Assembly: GCA_951213105.1 (NCBI GenBank)
Contig: OX578136.1
Span: 157,301,178 to 157,365,177, forward strand
DNA length: 64,000 nt
Direction of reading: 5' to 3'
From: Amaurobius ferox
Lineage: Eukaryota > Arthropoda > Arachnida > Araneae > Amaurobiidae
Part shown: in pieces, positions 35,106-45,170 of the stretch
How positions within the stretch are numbered: position 1 is the stretch's first letter
How the letters are laid out: the number at the start of each line of letters is the position of its first letter
The notes under the pieces: generated by a model
Database searches by the model: none
Told to the model about the DNA's origin: nothing
Seen by the model: the letters and a program-made list of their open reading frames with translations, nothing else
Translations under genes and position numbers: made by a program

Positions 35106-35426
35106 ACTATCTCTAAAAGACCTGGGAACACCGCGTGCTGTTGGCAAATTTCGGGCGCGGGAGCTCGGTGGTTTGCGCGCTGGTTCTGCACGCTGCCACA
35201 ATTGCCGCCGTGTTCATGCGGAGTACGATCACGTTAAACATGTGGGTCCGTAAGTCCTTCCGAGAGGTTGGTGGTAGGGAAAGGAGGTACGGTCCCTGTG
35301 GATGCCTCCCCCACTGGGTTTCGGTCTAAATTGGGTGGCACTTCCCGGTCGTCCAAACAGTTACCTTACACCTTTCTGGTAGGTCGGACGGTTTGGGTCT
35401 CAACAACAACAACTATCTCTAAAAGA
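35106..35426 (+). mobile_element. 5S-headed tRNA SINE, second family, element 35121-35411
   Basis: The insert begins inside a 5S rRNA 3' end (cctgggaacaccgcgtgctg ttggc, 35121-35145). It continues through a tRNA-like unit (gggcgcgggagctcggtgg, tttgcgcgctggttctgc) and the family body (gccgccgtgttcatgcgg, cacgttaaacatgtggg, ttccgagaggttggtggtag), and ends in caacaacaacaac. The 15-bp duplication actatctctaaaaga is exact at 35106-35120 and 35412-35426. The B box of the tRNA part is damaged in this copy. This family differs in body and tail from the one at 15047-15424, yet also has a 5S head. Confidence 0.88.
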
Positions 35427-35639
35427 GAGCGAGATAACCCCCCCGTCCCGCATCCCCATTAAAATGGTTGTCCTCCCCCGAAAGTTATCTCGTCGTGTTG
35501 CACCATAGGTGTTTCCTATGCAGCTGTAGTAAAAACATAAGCATAACTCTTTTCGTTCTCGAGAAATTTCTCTTGATGTGAACTTTGCTAGACACGCTGC
35601 ATATATATATTTTAAAGAAAATATACGCCTGCAGGCTAC
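35427..35639. other. Unassigned
   Basis: No gene is visible. It may be the unrecognisable 5' part of the hAT element that follows. Confidence 0.3.
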
Positions 35640-36644
35640 AAGTGGCTCAAACAAGTGTGAAACTACGAGGCCAAAATGAGCCAGTCTCTGACTTTACTGA
35701 TAACGTGAAAGCATTTGTGAGAAAACTACAACTTTGGGAAGGCCATCTTAAAGCGGGAAATCTTGTTCATCACCCAACTTTACAATCCATAATTAAGAAG
35801 AGGAGGAAATTGACTTTACTGCGTTTTCTACAAAAATTGCTATGTTAAAAGAGGATTTTAAAAGGACATTTGAATGTTTCAGGGATATGGAACACATTAA
35901 TATATTCGTTTCACCATTTTCCTGCAGTATCGACAGCGCCCCTGAAGAACTTCAGCAAGAACTAATTGATTTTCAATGTGATTCTTTATTAAAAGAAGAA
36001 TTCAACATCTGCAGCCTTATAGAGTTTTACCAGTTTGTTTCTAAAGAAAAGTATATAAATATTTACAATCTAGCTGCATGGGCCTCATCCATGTTCGGAA
36101 CAACATATTCATGTGAACAATTGAACCAGAATGAATTAAGTCAAATCTCTTCAAAGAAATAAATTAAGTGACACCCATTTGTCTTCGATTTTAAAAGTAG
36201 CGTGTGCCAAGGATATTTCCCCGAACATTGACAAACTGGTATTACAAAAGCGTGTCCAAACTTTTGGTCAAAAAATATGGTGCTTCACAATTGAAGCCGT
36301 CCTTGTTAAAAAAGGATATGTTCCTATCAAATAACACATATTGCTTTTAAAATGTCAACATTTTTACCACCAAAATTAAAATCCGTATGTTATAAAATTA
36401 AAATAACTTGAGTGTACTTCGGTTTTTTCTACCATATTTCACTGAGTACTTAGCCATAAAGATGTCTGTAATGGTTTATCGTATAAAAATTAATCGTATA
36501 TAAAACAATCCCTTATTCGTAATTATACTTAGTTTCGTATTTTGTAAAATTACATAATCGTAGGCATTAATTATTCTTGCGGCACTCTAAAACCCTAGAA
36601 ATCTGCAAACTGTCCCTCCAAAGGATCTGAGTTTGAGACCATTG
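35640..36644 (+). pseudogene. hAT-family transposase C-terminal part and right element end
   Basis: Three frames in succession encode a ZBED5/GTF2IRD2-like hAT transposase tail. 35640-35830 has LRGQNEPVSDF, VKAFVRKLQLWEGHL and NLVHHPTLQS. 35830-36130 has FSTKIAMLKEDFKRTFECF, VSPFSCSIDSAPEELQQEL, IDFQCDSLL and the C-terminal dimerisation signature WASSMFGTTYSCEQ. 36130-36272 has LSDTHLSSILKVACAKDI then NIDKLVLQKR. There are frameshifts near 35835 and 36130 plus a small deletion after SCEQ. The N-terminal BED finger and most of the catalytic domain are missing. The right terminus gtttgagaccattg (36631-36644) matches the usual hAT end complement (CAGTGGTTCTCAAAC type). The element is dead. Confidence 0.85.
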
Positions 36645-36675
36645 CATTATACCATGTATATAAGGAAAGTAAAAA
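36645..36675 (+). mobile_element. F-type 3' hairpin fragment beside the hAT end
   Basis: The stretch cattataccatgtatataa ggaaagtaaaaa is the terminal hairpin arm of an F element. It suggests the hAT element inserted into an F 3' end. The rest of that F copy is not seen on the left. Confidence 0.5.
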
Positions 36676-37071
36676 TAAATAAGGTGCTCAAAACTAGTGT
36701 TTTATCCAATACACGAAAGCTGTAATCCTTCATACTTATGTTTGAAATTTCAGTATGTAATACTCCAACGTTTCATCGGCTTCTGTTTTTTCCCCCCAGA
36801 AACATTGATAGTAACCTGTTTTGTATTTTACATTTATTCTATAAAATGAATTGTTCTACGAGAAGAGCTGTTTTTAACCGTAATCAAAGTAGGCAAACGC
36901 TTGTAACCCGCGAAGGCTAACCGGGGCTCATCTTTCGTGCTCAATGTACCTTTTTATAAGTTTTATGGGGGAAGGGCCTTTTATGGGGGGAATTTACCCT
37001 GCCTAGGGCCCTCAGAAAGGGTTCATATGGGCCTGCCCAATAGCAGAAAAGTTTGGAAACCCCAGCTTCGA
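36676..37071. other. Unassigned, with a possible hAT MITE end at 36930-37065
   Basis: The GC-rich stretch 36930-37065 ends in aagtttggaaaccccag, which resembles a hAT-type right end (CTGGGGTTTCCAAACTT read in complement). I cannot find a matching left end. The remainder is unassigned. Confidence 0.3.
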
Positions 37072-37266
37072 GCTATAATGTGTTTCTTTCAGGACTGATT
37101 GGCCCGGGGGGGGGGGGGATGAATGAAATTTTAAGGGGGACAAGTTTTCTAATTTCCCTGTATAAATATATCACATAAATAGAAATTAGGTTAACATAAA
37201 ATGTTTCCGGGGGGCGAATCCCCCTCCCCCTCCGGAGGTATGCCTGAAAGAAACACTGGTTATAAT
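37072..37266. mobile_element. hAT-type MITE, about 179 bp
   Basis: The left end gtgtttctttcagg (37080) is matched by cctgaaagaaacactg at the right (37243-37258). The 8-bp flanks gctataat and gttataat match at 7 of 8 positions. The interior has a G run and ggggggcgaatccccctccc. It has no ORF. The left CA expected by symmetry is missing, so the boundary is uncertain. Confidence 0.5.
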
Positions 37267-37454
37267 CCATCTGTATGTGGTTGTAGTTTAATTGCTTTTG
37301 TTAAATTTAAGGGCACGTGTTTTGTTATTTATTTTCATGAATGATCTCTAGGGAAATTGCAAACGGCAGTTAATTTCCAAGCATATTTTTTCCTTTTTTA
37401 GAATAATTTGTCCGTACTTTTATTTGAGAATTTACTGTCTCGTAATTAATTAAA

Positions 37455-37740
37455 ACATACTATTGTTCAACGTCGAAAATAAATAAATAAATGAAAAAGT
37501 AAAGTAAAAAAGGCTTCCGCCACAGCACAATACTTCCTTTTTCTTCTGTCCCTTGCATAACCGTTTATCCGTTGCGTTACCTGTTCCAGACGTATTCCCT
37601 CTTTTGTGAGGAAATGCGTAAGTACTTATTCGCTTTTTAACTAGCACTTTAGAAGTGAAAGCGCAAACACGATACAAAATGCTGCGCAAGTTGCGGTGAA
37701 AGTTGTGTGATGTATTGTTTTTTGGGGCATTGTTTGGAAC
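37455..37740 (+). repeat. Dispersed repeat R5, copy 1 (partner at 44908-45170)
   Basis: In both copies the order is 'actattgttcaac / agtattgttcaac', 'cacaatacttcctttt', 'gcataa.cgtt', 'ttgtgaggaaatgc.taagta', 'aaacacgatacaaa / aaacacaatgcaaa' and 'tgatg'. Identity is about 65-70% by eye. The class is unknown. Confidence 0.55.
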
Positions 37741-37801
37741 AGATATCTCAACGTATTGCTCTTGAATTTACTTTTCTCGCTTACTATTAAAATATAAAAA
37801 A

Positions 37802-38713
37802 ATATGATGTGGACAACACATGACTTTCCTTATATAATGCAATGAACTTAATACTTTTACAGTAAAAAAATAGGTTTTTCTTCTAGTAGATACTTATAAT
37901 CTTTCCAAGATATTGAATTTTCATCAATTAGTCGTCAATTTCATTAATTTAACGTCATTTTTATCCATTTGGCAAGATTTTCGTAAATTTGGCAATATTT
38001 TAAAAAGTCGCCAAGTTGACGACATTCCACCAAATCCGTCGCCAAAATCTCGCCAAGCGTTATGGACGGAGAAATAAGCTATTCTTATTGCATGTAAATG
38101 ATTATTGGCGTTCAAATACAAAAGTACTACACGAAATCTTTTCTCATGAATGGAACGAGCTAGATCCACGAGAATGATGTCACCCAATTTATCGCATGAT
38201 ATTACATATGAAAAGTGGACATATTTCTCAACAGTTAATATATTTTATTTAATTAATGGGATTTTTTGATAAATTTATTTAAAAATGTGCAATATCTCGA
38301 GAACGCTTTATGCTAGCGTTCTGAAGTTTGCCAATCGTTTTCTAAGGAAAAATTACACAAGAAATGTGTATTTGCGTAACTTTATTAAAGGTTTTAATTT
38401 TTTTAATGATTTTTTCAAAATTTCACACTAAAATTTAGGGGATTCTGAACATTCGATTACGTTTAAAAACTATAGGCTTCCAGTATTCACGGATTGTGAT
38501 TTTTGTACCAAATTCCATTCGAATCGCTCCATTCATTCGTGACATATCGTCTCCACAGACTCACTGACACACACACACACAGAGACATCACTTCAAAAAT
38601 GTTTGATTCGTGATCAGGGATGCTTGAAACGTGCTCTCCCGTCGAAAACTCGAATTCGAATTTTCAACCCCGTCACAATACTTTCCTTATACATTATATA
38701 TATAAATAAAGTA
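37802..38713 (+). mobile_element. F2 family interspersed repeat, copy 2
   Basis: It is full length, with a start close to ATATGATGTGGACAACACAT. The gtcgccaagttgacgac core lies near 38007 and 'gaatggaacgagctagatcc' near 38150. The CA run is short (38569-38580), and the 3' hairpin at 38680-38713 is slightly decayed. The minus frame of 87 codons at 37924-38187 is within it and is not a gene. Confidence 0.85.
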
Positions 38714-38941
38714 ACATAGTTTCCGAAACATCTAAATTTCTATACCATGTTTTTAAAATTTTCTAAGAATCAACAAAACAAGATCTACAGTGAAACGGAT
38801 AAAGCAGCATGCTTTAGATCCACATTTCAAATTCCTACTCGGATTTTGTGTCAATAAACATAAACCAACCTACCAACCATCTCAAGAGCCTGTTCTTTTT
38901 TCAGTCAACCATTCCCTATTTTAACCCTTTCACGATTTTAG
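38714..38941. other. Unassigned spacer
   Basis: Nothing is recognised. Confidence 0.4.
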
Positions 38942-39955
38942 CGCTGGTTATATCCGTAACCCAGTAAATGTATCGCATTGGCTAGCACCGGATGTATCCG
39001 GCATCCACTAAATGCTCCACTCTGGCTAGCACCGGCTGTATCCGGCATCCACTAAATGCTTCGCCCTGGCTAGCACCGGCTGTATCCGGCATCCACTAAA
39101 TGCTTCACCCTGGCTAGCACCGGCTGTATCCGGCATCCACTAAATGCTTCACCCTGGCTAGCACCGGCTGTATCCGGCATCCACTAAATGCTTCACCCTG
39201 GCTAGCACCGGCTGTATCCGGCATCCACTAAATGCTTCACCCTGGCTAGCACCGGCTGTATCCGGCATCCACTAAATGCTTCGCCCTGGCTAGCACCGGC
39301 TGTATCCGGCATCCACTAAATGCTTCACCCTGGCTAGCACCGGCTGTATCCGGCATCCACTAAATGCTTCGCCCTGGCTAGCACCGGCTGTATCCGGCAT
39401 CCACTAAATGCTTCACCCTGGCTAGCACCGGCTGTATCCGGCATCCACTAAATGCTTCACCCTGGCTAGCACCGGCTGTATCCGGCATCCACTAAATGCT
39501 TCGCCCTGGCTAGCACCGGCTGTATCCGGCATCCACTAAATGCTTCACCCTGGCTAGCACCGGCTGTATCCGGCATCCACTAAATGCTTCGCCCTGGCTA
39601 GCACCGGCTGTATCCGGCATCCACTAAATGCTTCACCCTGGCTAGCACCGGCTGTATCCGGCATCCACTAAATGCTTCGCCCTGGCTAGCACCGGCTGTA
39701 TCCGGCATCCACTAAATGCTTCACCCTGGCTAGCACCGGCTGTATCCGGCATCCACTAAATGCTTCACCCTGGCTAGCACCGGCTGTATCCGGCATCCAC
39801 TAAATGCTTCGCCCTGGCTAGCACCGGCTGTATCCGGCATCCACTAAATGCTTCACCCTGGCTAGCACCGGCTGTATCCGGCATCCACTAAATACTTCAC
39901 ATTGGCTAGCGCCGGGTATCTCTGTCATCCACTAAATGCGATGCATTGGCTAGCC
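38942..39955. repeat. 44-bp satellite array, about 23 units
   Basis: The unit reads 'ccctggctagcaccggctg' plus 'tatccggcatccactaaatg cttca'. The central 19-20 units are nearly identical, and the edge units are diverged. The only recurrent internal difference is cttcaccc versus cttcgccc, an A/G change at a CpG. It is much richer in G and C than the surroundings and has several CpG per unit. Confidence 0.97.
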
Positions 39956-40052
39956 ACTTTTGCAGTAACGATACGCGAATTGGACACCACGCATTTAACA
40001 AGCGCACAAGAAAAAGTTCTTGATACGAGTAAAGTGTATTTGTTTTCTTCCC

Positions 40053-40364
40053 TTTTGTGGAGTTGTTGTTGTTGAGACCCAGACCGTCCGACCTACCAGA
40101 AAGGTGTAAGGTAACTGTTTGGACGGCCGGGAAGTGCCACCCAATTTGGACCGGAACCCAGTGGGGGAGGCATCCACAGGGACTGTACCCTCCTTCCCCT
40201 ACCACCAACCTCTCGGAAGGACTTTCGGACCCACATGTTTAACGTGATCGTACTCCGCATGAACACGGCGGCAGTTTTGGCAGTGGCTGAAATCGAACCC
40301 GGGCCTACCGAGTGCAACTCCAGCGCGCTAACCAATGGGCTACCACGCCCGCCTTTTTGTGGAG
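40053..40364 (-). mobile_element. tRNA-derived SINE, (CAA)-tailed family, element 40063-40352
   Basis: Read on the minus strand from 40352, the tRNA-like head GGCGGGCGTGGTAGCCCATT leads to an A-box region, a B box GGGTTCGATTTCAGCC and the family body (GCCGCCGTGTTCATGCGG). The 3' end is GGTCGGACGGTCTGGGTCTC followed by AACAACAAC. The duplication is ttttgtggag at 40053-40062 and 40355-40364. This copy is the most complete of its family here but has no 5S head. The minus frames 39906-40416 in this stretch are artefacts of the SINE. Confidence 0.92.
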
Positions 40365-41862
40365 TATCATAGTTAAAAGTAAAGTAATTAACTTGTATGG
40401 TGTGCACTAATGGCATGACGACACATTCATTGGTGGCATACTGATAGCCAGATCTAAGGAGACTTTGTACCTTTCGAGCGGCGAAAAACGATGAAAATTT
40501 TATGTGCTCTAATTGGTAAGAGCAATAAATTGAAGATATACAGTAAATGAATGAAATGAATGTTATACAGTAAATGAATAAAATGAGTGTTATACACTCA
40601 TACAGTGAATGAATAAAATGAGTATTAAAATATTGTTAATGTTTCTAATAAATTTATTTTAATTTAAAATCTTTAAAATTGATTTTATTTTTATAAGTCA
40701 CAGTATAAACTTAAACAAATACCTTCAACAACTTGATTTTATTTTTGAATATTCACTATAATCTGTAATAGAATTGATTTTGAAGTATAATGAAAAGTAA
40801 AATTTTTAAAATGTAAAAAAATGATGGGCTTTTTTCCTCCGAGTCTGATTTCATAGATATGTGCGTTTCATTTTTGTTTTCATCGAAATTAATTCATTAA
40901 TTGTAAAATTAATCCCTAAAGTTACAAGGTAGGTTCTTATAAACATAATGAAACAAATCGCTGTAGAAAATGAGAGATTTTTTAAAATTAATAATTTTAC
41001 TTTAATTTAAATTTTTTAAATTTTTACTCATAATATTATTTTCTTTTCCCTGTTAAAATCACTTTGTCTAATAACAAACTTTTATAATATGTATAAAAAC
41101 TAAATGTAAATACTTTTAAAAACATTACTCAGTGTATCTCCTACAAATTTTAAAATTTGAATGGTCCATATCGAACGAGAATACGGAGATAAGATTGAGA
41201 AACATGAAGTTTTGTACGATCATTAGAATTGGCTAATTTAAGAACTTTATTGATTTTAGGCGTGTCCTTTTTATCTATTTTTGCACCTCATAAAAAGTCT
41301 TGTCTATACACTATCACATTAAATGAACATCCGTTTGCTGGATTTTATGATAAAAAATGATTAAGTCTATTATTAATGTTGCCATTCAGTGGTCTCATAT
41401 ACGTTTTCAGAGTTGATTTATAAAGACATCTTAATGAACATTAAAAATTCTAGAAGGAAAAGCTTGTCATGAAACTGGGTAAAATGCTAAAGATTGTTTC
41501 CTATCCGTCCGCCCACAGCACTTGCACGTCTAATATTTACAGACACATGTGAATCATTCACCTCTGCCATTCAATATTAATATTTCTTATACGATTGCGT
41601 ACTGAAACGTACACACTGTAATACAATCCTCTAATAAAACGTAATTTGCGACCTCCATCAATACGTACGGATTATATACATCGATAACATACCATCCCTG
41701 AACACAATGTATGTAATTTATAACTCCCTAAACCGCCTAACACAGCGTACCTGTCAAACGAACTGTAAAACTCACTCTATTCTAAATAAAGAATATTAAG
41801 GTAGTAATTTCCTCAAACTTATCAAAGAAATTAGGCTTATCAAAGAAATTTAATTTAATTGT
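40365..41862. other. Unassigned AT-rich region
   Basis: No gene is seen. At 40540-40625 a ~30-bp motif (acagtaaatgaataaaatga) repeats about three times. Confidence 0.4.
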
Positions 41863-42010
41863 CTAAGATATTTAATTTTCATCAATTTGGCAGCATTTCC
41901 CTTAATGTGGGGTCTATTTCCTCAATTTGGCGATATTTTCGTCAATTTGGTGAGATTAAAAAAAATCATCACCAAGGTCGTCAATTTTTTGCCAAATGTT
42001 CCAAACAGTC
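41863..42010 (+). mobile_element. F2 core fragment
   Basis: It contains the F2-style run 'gatatttaattttcatcaat', repeated 'tcaatttggcgat' words and 'caccaaggtcgtcaa'. The left and right parts of the element are missing. Confidence 0.5.
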
Positions 42011-42640
42011 AGATAGACTAGGGATATTACATATTTATTATCAGAGTTGATCTATAAAAACATCTTACTGGAATATTAAAATTATAGCATAAGACCAATT
42101 AAGTATGCTTTAACCATGAGATATGAGTGGTAAATATCTCACAATTAGCACATTTAGTTCTTAAGTCGTAACATTTGTGTAAAGTTGTTGCGGTAATGGC
42201 TGCACATGCACGCCAAAAGGGTCAAGTTTCCATTTACAGGCTAGTGAATATAAAAAATGTGCTATGAATATTTATTTATCCTATTTATTCATGAATGTGT
42301 CCTATGATAGGTTCATTCATTAGCCTGTTCAGGAAAATAAATCAGGCTATGTAGGAAAAATCGTCAGCTGTTCACAACTGATTTTTTTTTCTTTTTCATA
42401 CTGCTGTACAGGAAAAAGCAATGTTTTCCCACCCAAATTTTTCGATTTTTAAAATAGGACGAAAAAGACTTATTTCGAATACTTTCGTAAGAGAGGAGGA
42501 TGTGATAACTTCAGAGCAAATATACATAGCGCTGTGAAAATTAATTTCTCAAATACATTATGTAGAGTGTTTAAAATTTTTTGCACAACTCAGTATCTCT
42601 CTAGCGATTATCCTAGACCTATGGTTTCAACTAAAAAAAA
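42011..42640. other. Unassigned
   Basis: Nothing is recognised. Confidence 0.4.
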
Positions 42641-43070
42641 ATCTGATGTGGGCAGCACATGACTTTTCTTATATAAATGCAATGAATTTACTATTTTTAC
42701 AGTCAAAAAATAATGTATAAGATCCACGGTACTGTGTTTTTATCGTTGAATTGTACATTTGTCGATTTTCCGGATGACAACATGTAAAACTATTTCAAAG
42801 CACCCAATTTACTTACATTTCGCGTAACTCTAAATAAACAGTTATCAATATTGATAGCATCCTCAATAAGCGATATAGTACATATAATAAAATATTTTAA
42901 TAATTAATTCATTAATTAGGAGTCATTTTCATTAACTTAGCGTCATTTTTGCAATTTTGACGATATTTTTGTCAATTTGGGGGCGAAATATCGCCAAGTT
43001 GGCTATAATTTGCTAAATTATTCGCCAAGATCGCCAAATGCATCATCAAGTGTTACAGACTAACGGATAG
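42641..43070 (+). mobile_element. F2 family, partial copy 3
   Basis: It has the start ATCTGATGTGGGCAGCACAT, then GACTTTTCTTATATAAATGC, and the core words 'gtcattttcattaacttagc' and 'atcgccaagttggct'. About 180 bp in between (42725-42905) do not match other copies. The copy stops before the microsatellite part. Confidence 0.7.
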
Positions 43071-43492
43071 AAGAGCATTTCTCATATACTAGAAAGTATG
43101 CCCGTTATACGACGGAAATCAGAATTTGTGAAACACCAATTGCGCAATTGACACCAATTCTTAACGTTGTTTCTATTTGAAGGTCCGGGTTGCTTGACCT
43201 TGGCGGTAACAAATAATTTTTTGTTTTCATCAACCAAATGCATCCAATACATCAGCGCGACTAATATGCTGTCAACTTATAAAAAGAATAAAAAAATTTT
43301 AAAAAATAACTTCCTGTTAAAAAAAAACTAACAAATTTACTTTGGTTTTCATTTCTGGTGCGAAATTTGGTGGAAGTGGACGGAAAAGAATGTAGAGTCT
43401 GAAGATATGAGGAGCAATTTTTAATCAAATATGTGATTAAAAATGTTAGTCACTATGATTGCAGAAAAAGAAAAAACAGATAAATCTAATGC
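43071..43492. other. Unassigned
   Basis: Nothing is recognised. Confidence 0.4.
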
Positions 43493-43494
43493 TA

Positions 43495-44835
43495 TAAGGG
43501 GCAGTCAAATGAAAACGAGACAGATGGAAAAAAAAGTACGTAACCTGTTTATTCTTTCAAAAGTAATCGCCATAACTGTTAAAGCATTTACCCCACTGTG
43601 AGACAAGACGGTCAATGCCTTCATGGAAGAATGTTTTTGTTTGCCTACGGAACCATGATTGTACCCAGGCATGCACCTCTTCGTCCGAGGCAAATCGACG
43701 GCCACGAATGTCTTTCTTACGACAATACGGGACAGGAAACGATATTCTTCATCGTGATACCTAGAGCTCCTCTACTACAGGCTGACTTATCAAGCATATT
43801 CTGTAACAGTAGTATGGAAGCCCATAGGGTTCCATACTACTGTTACAGAAATTGTAAAATGAGTGTTTAAAATAAATACTTTATATAAAAGAAGAAGTTT
43901 CAATTAGAATATCATAGAATTTAGATCGCACAAGTATGCTCAAGTATCAGGTATCCAATTATTTATTAGACATTATTTTCTTCTTTCTTCGTTTCTAGGA
44001 AAGCGAAATAGCCTAAAACCATTTTTAGAATGATTACAGCAATTCGGCGCAGAACGACTACCCATAATTATTTTAATTATACTTCTTAAAGTGAAAATAA
44101 GAATAGAGTTAATGCTAATGGATTGCGCTTCCAGCTACGGTGGGCTTCAATATGCTTGAGGAGCCTTAGTGATACCATTCCAGGTGCTGCAGTGATGTCA
44201 ACATTCTGTTCAACTTCTGATCTTCCGTCAGGCTGTGGGGAACCCACTGCGGACAGATTTTCCGGAACTTCAGAAGCTCTGTCAAGATGGTGTGAGCGGT
44301 ACCATGACTAATACCCAACATGAACCGAATGTCTTCCGCCGTCGGTTATTTCTAACGGCAGCATCCACCGCAGCAATGACAGGATGAGCCTGTCCTGACT
44401 GGCTGTTGTCTTTCAATGACACCCGACCATCTCGATATCGTTTAGTCCACTCAAACACACGCGCACGTGACATACTGTATTCGCCATACACAGCAGACAT
44501 TCGGGCATGAATTTCACTTCCTGACATTTCTTCCGCAGTCCTTGACATTCCTTCCGCAGCACGCTGTTCCTCTTTCCCGGCCTCCATAGTGATGTCGGAT
44601 GCACACATAACCTCACTTCGAGCACGTCTAACAGAAGAATGACATGGCGCTTAACGTTCGCGCTGTTCCTTCCTGATACCCAATACAGGGTGCTTTTCCC
44701 GACCATCCAATCTGATGCTCTAAGTCCAAGGACGAGCCGGATGGTCTGGGCTTTCGACACAACCCTACCTGCGTTACCAACTTCCGTGCCAGGCCCTTTA
44801 TATAGTCTGTCTCGTTTTCATTTGACTGCCCCTTA
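43495..44835 (-). mobile_element. mariner-family transposon, internally deleted, minus orientation
   Basis: Terminal inverted repeats TAAGGGGCAGTCAAATGAAA and the adjoining ACGAGACAG are present at both ends, flanked by TA (43493-43494 and 44836-44837). Minus-strand coding starts near 44600 with the N-terminal HTH region (SGSEIHARMSAVYGE, VFEWTKRYRDGRVSL, DNSQSGQAH). After a frameshift it continues with HGTAHTILTELLKF and WVPHSLTEDQKL. Left of the nested P-like element, HDEEYRFLSRIV jumps directly to RFASDEEVHAWVQSW and GKCFNSYGDYF with a stop at 43557. The block holding the D,D(34)D catalytic acids is therefore deleted. Without the nested insert the element is about 926 bp instead of the usual ~1.3 kb. 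A SINE-tail-like word lies at 44735-44755. Confidence 0.92.
43754..44176 (-). mobile_element. P-like THAP-exon transposon, copy 2 (43762-44168), nested in mariner
   Basis: The 8-bp duplication gtgatacc is exact at 43754-43761 and 44169-44176. The ends tagagctcctctactacagg and (complement) taaggctcctcaagcatat match copy 1 at 8299-8709. The minus strand has a THAP exon beginning MGSRSAPNCCNHS, then FRLFRFPRNEERRK and a stop. The first zinc-binding Cys is Arg here. Relative to copy 1 it has an additional 16-bp inverted stretch at 43801 that forms a perfect palindrome. It disrupts the mariner between its two coding remnants. Confidence 0.9.
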
Positions 44836-44907
44836 TAGTTTCTCACATAGGTTCCTTCATAATTTTAATTCGTGAACTCAAACTCTTATCCATTCATCAT
44901 TATGAAC

Positions 44908-45170
44908 TAGTATTGTTCAACACACGAAAAAAAAAATGAGAAAGTCCCCCGTTATAAAATACACAATACTTCCTTTTATTTCCCGCACAGCATAATCGTT
45001 CTCCATTTATGATCGGACGTGTTAGCGCGATTGTGAGGAAATGCTTAAGTACCTGTTTGGTTTTCAACAAATGCTCTGCAATAGAAAACAAAACACAATG
45101 CAAATAAACCGCACGAGTTGATGATGCACTTGTTTTTAAAAACATGGTTTCAAACAAACTGTTGCATAAG
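44908..45170 (+). repeat. Dispersed repeat R5, copy 2
   Basis: This is the partner of 37455-37740. Shared words include 'cacaatacttcctttt' and 'ttgtgaggaaatgcttaagt'. Confidence 0.55.

Noticed and set aside
44620..44760. Minus-strand frame of 115 codons (44413-44760) as a gene
   Set aside because: It lies inside the mariner in a frame other than the recognisable transposase and crosses a SINE-tail-like word.
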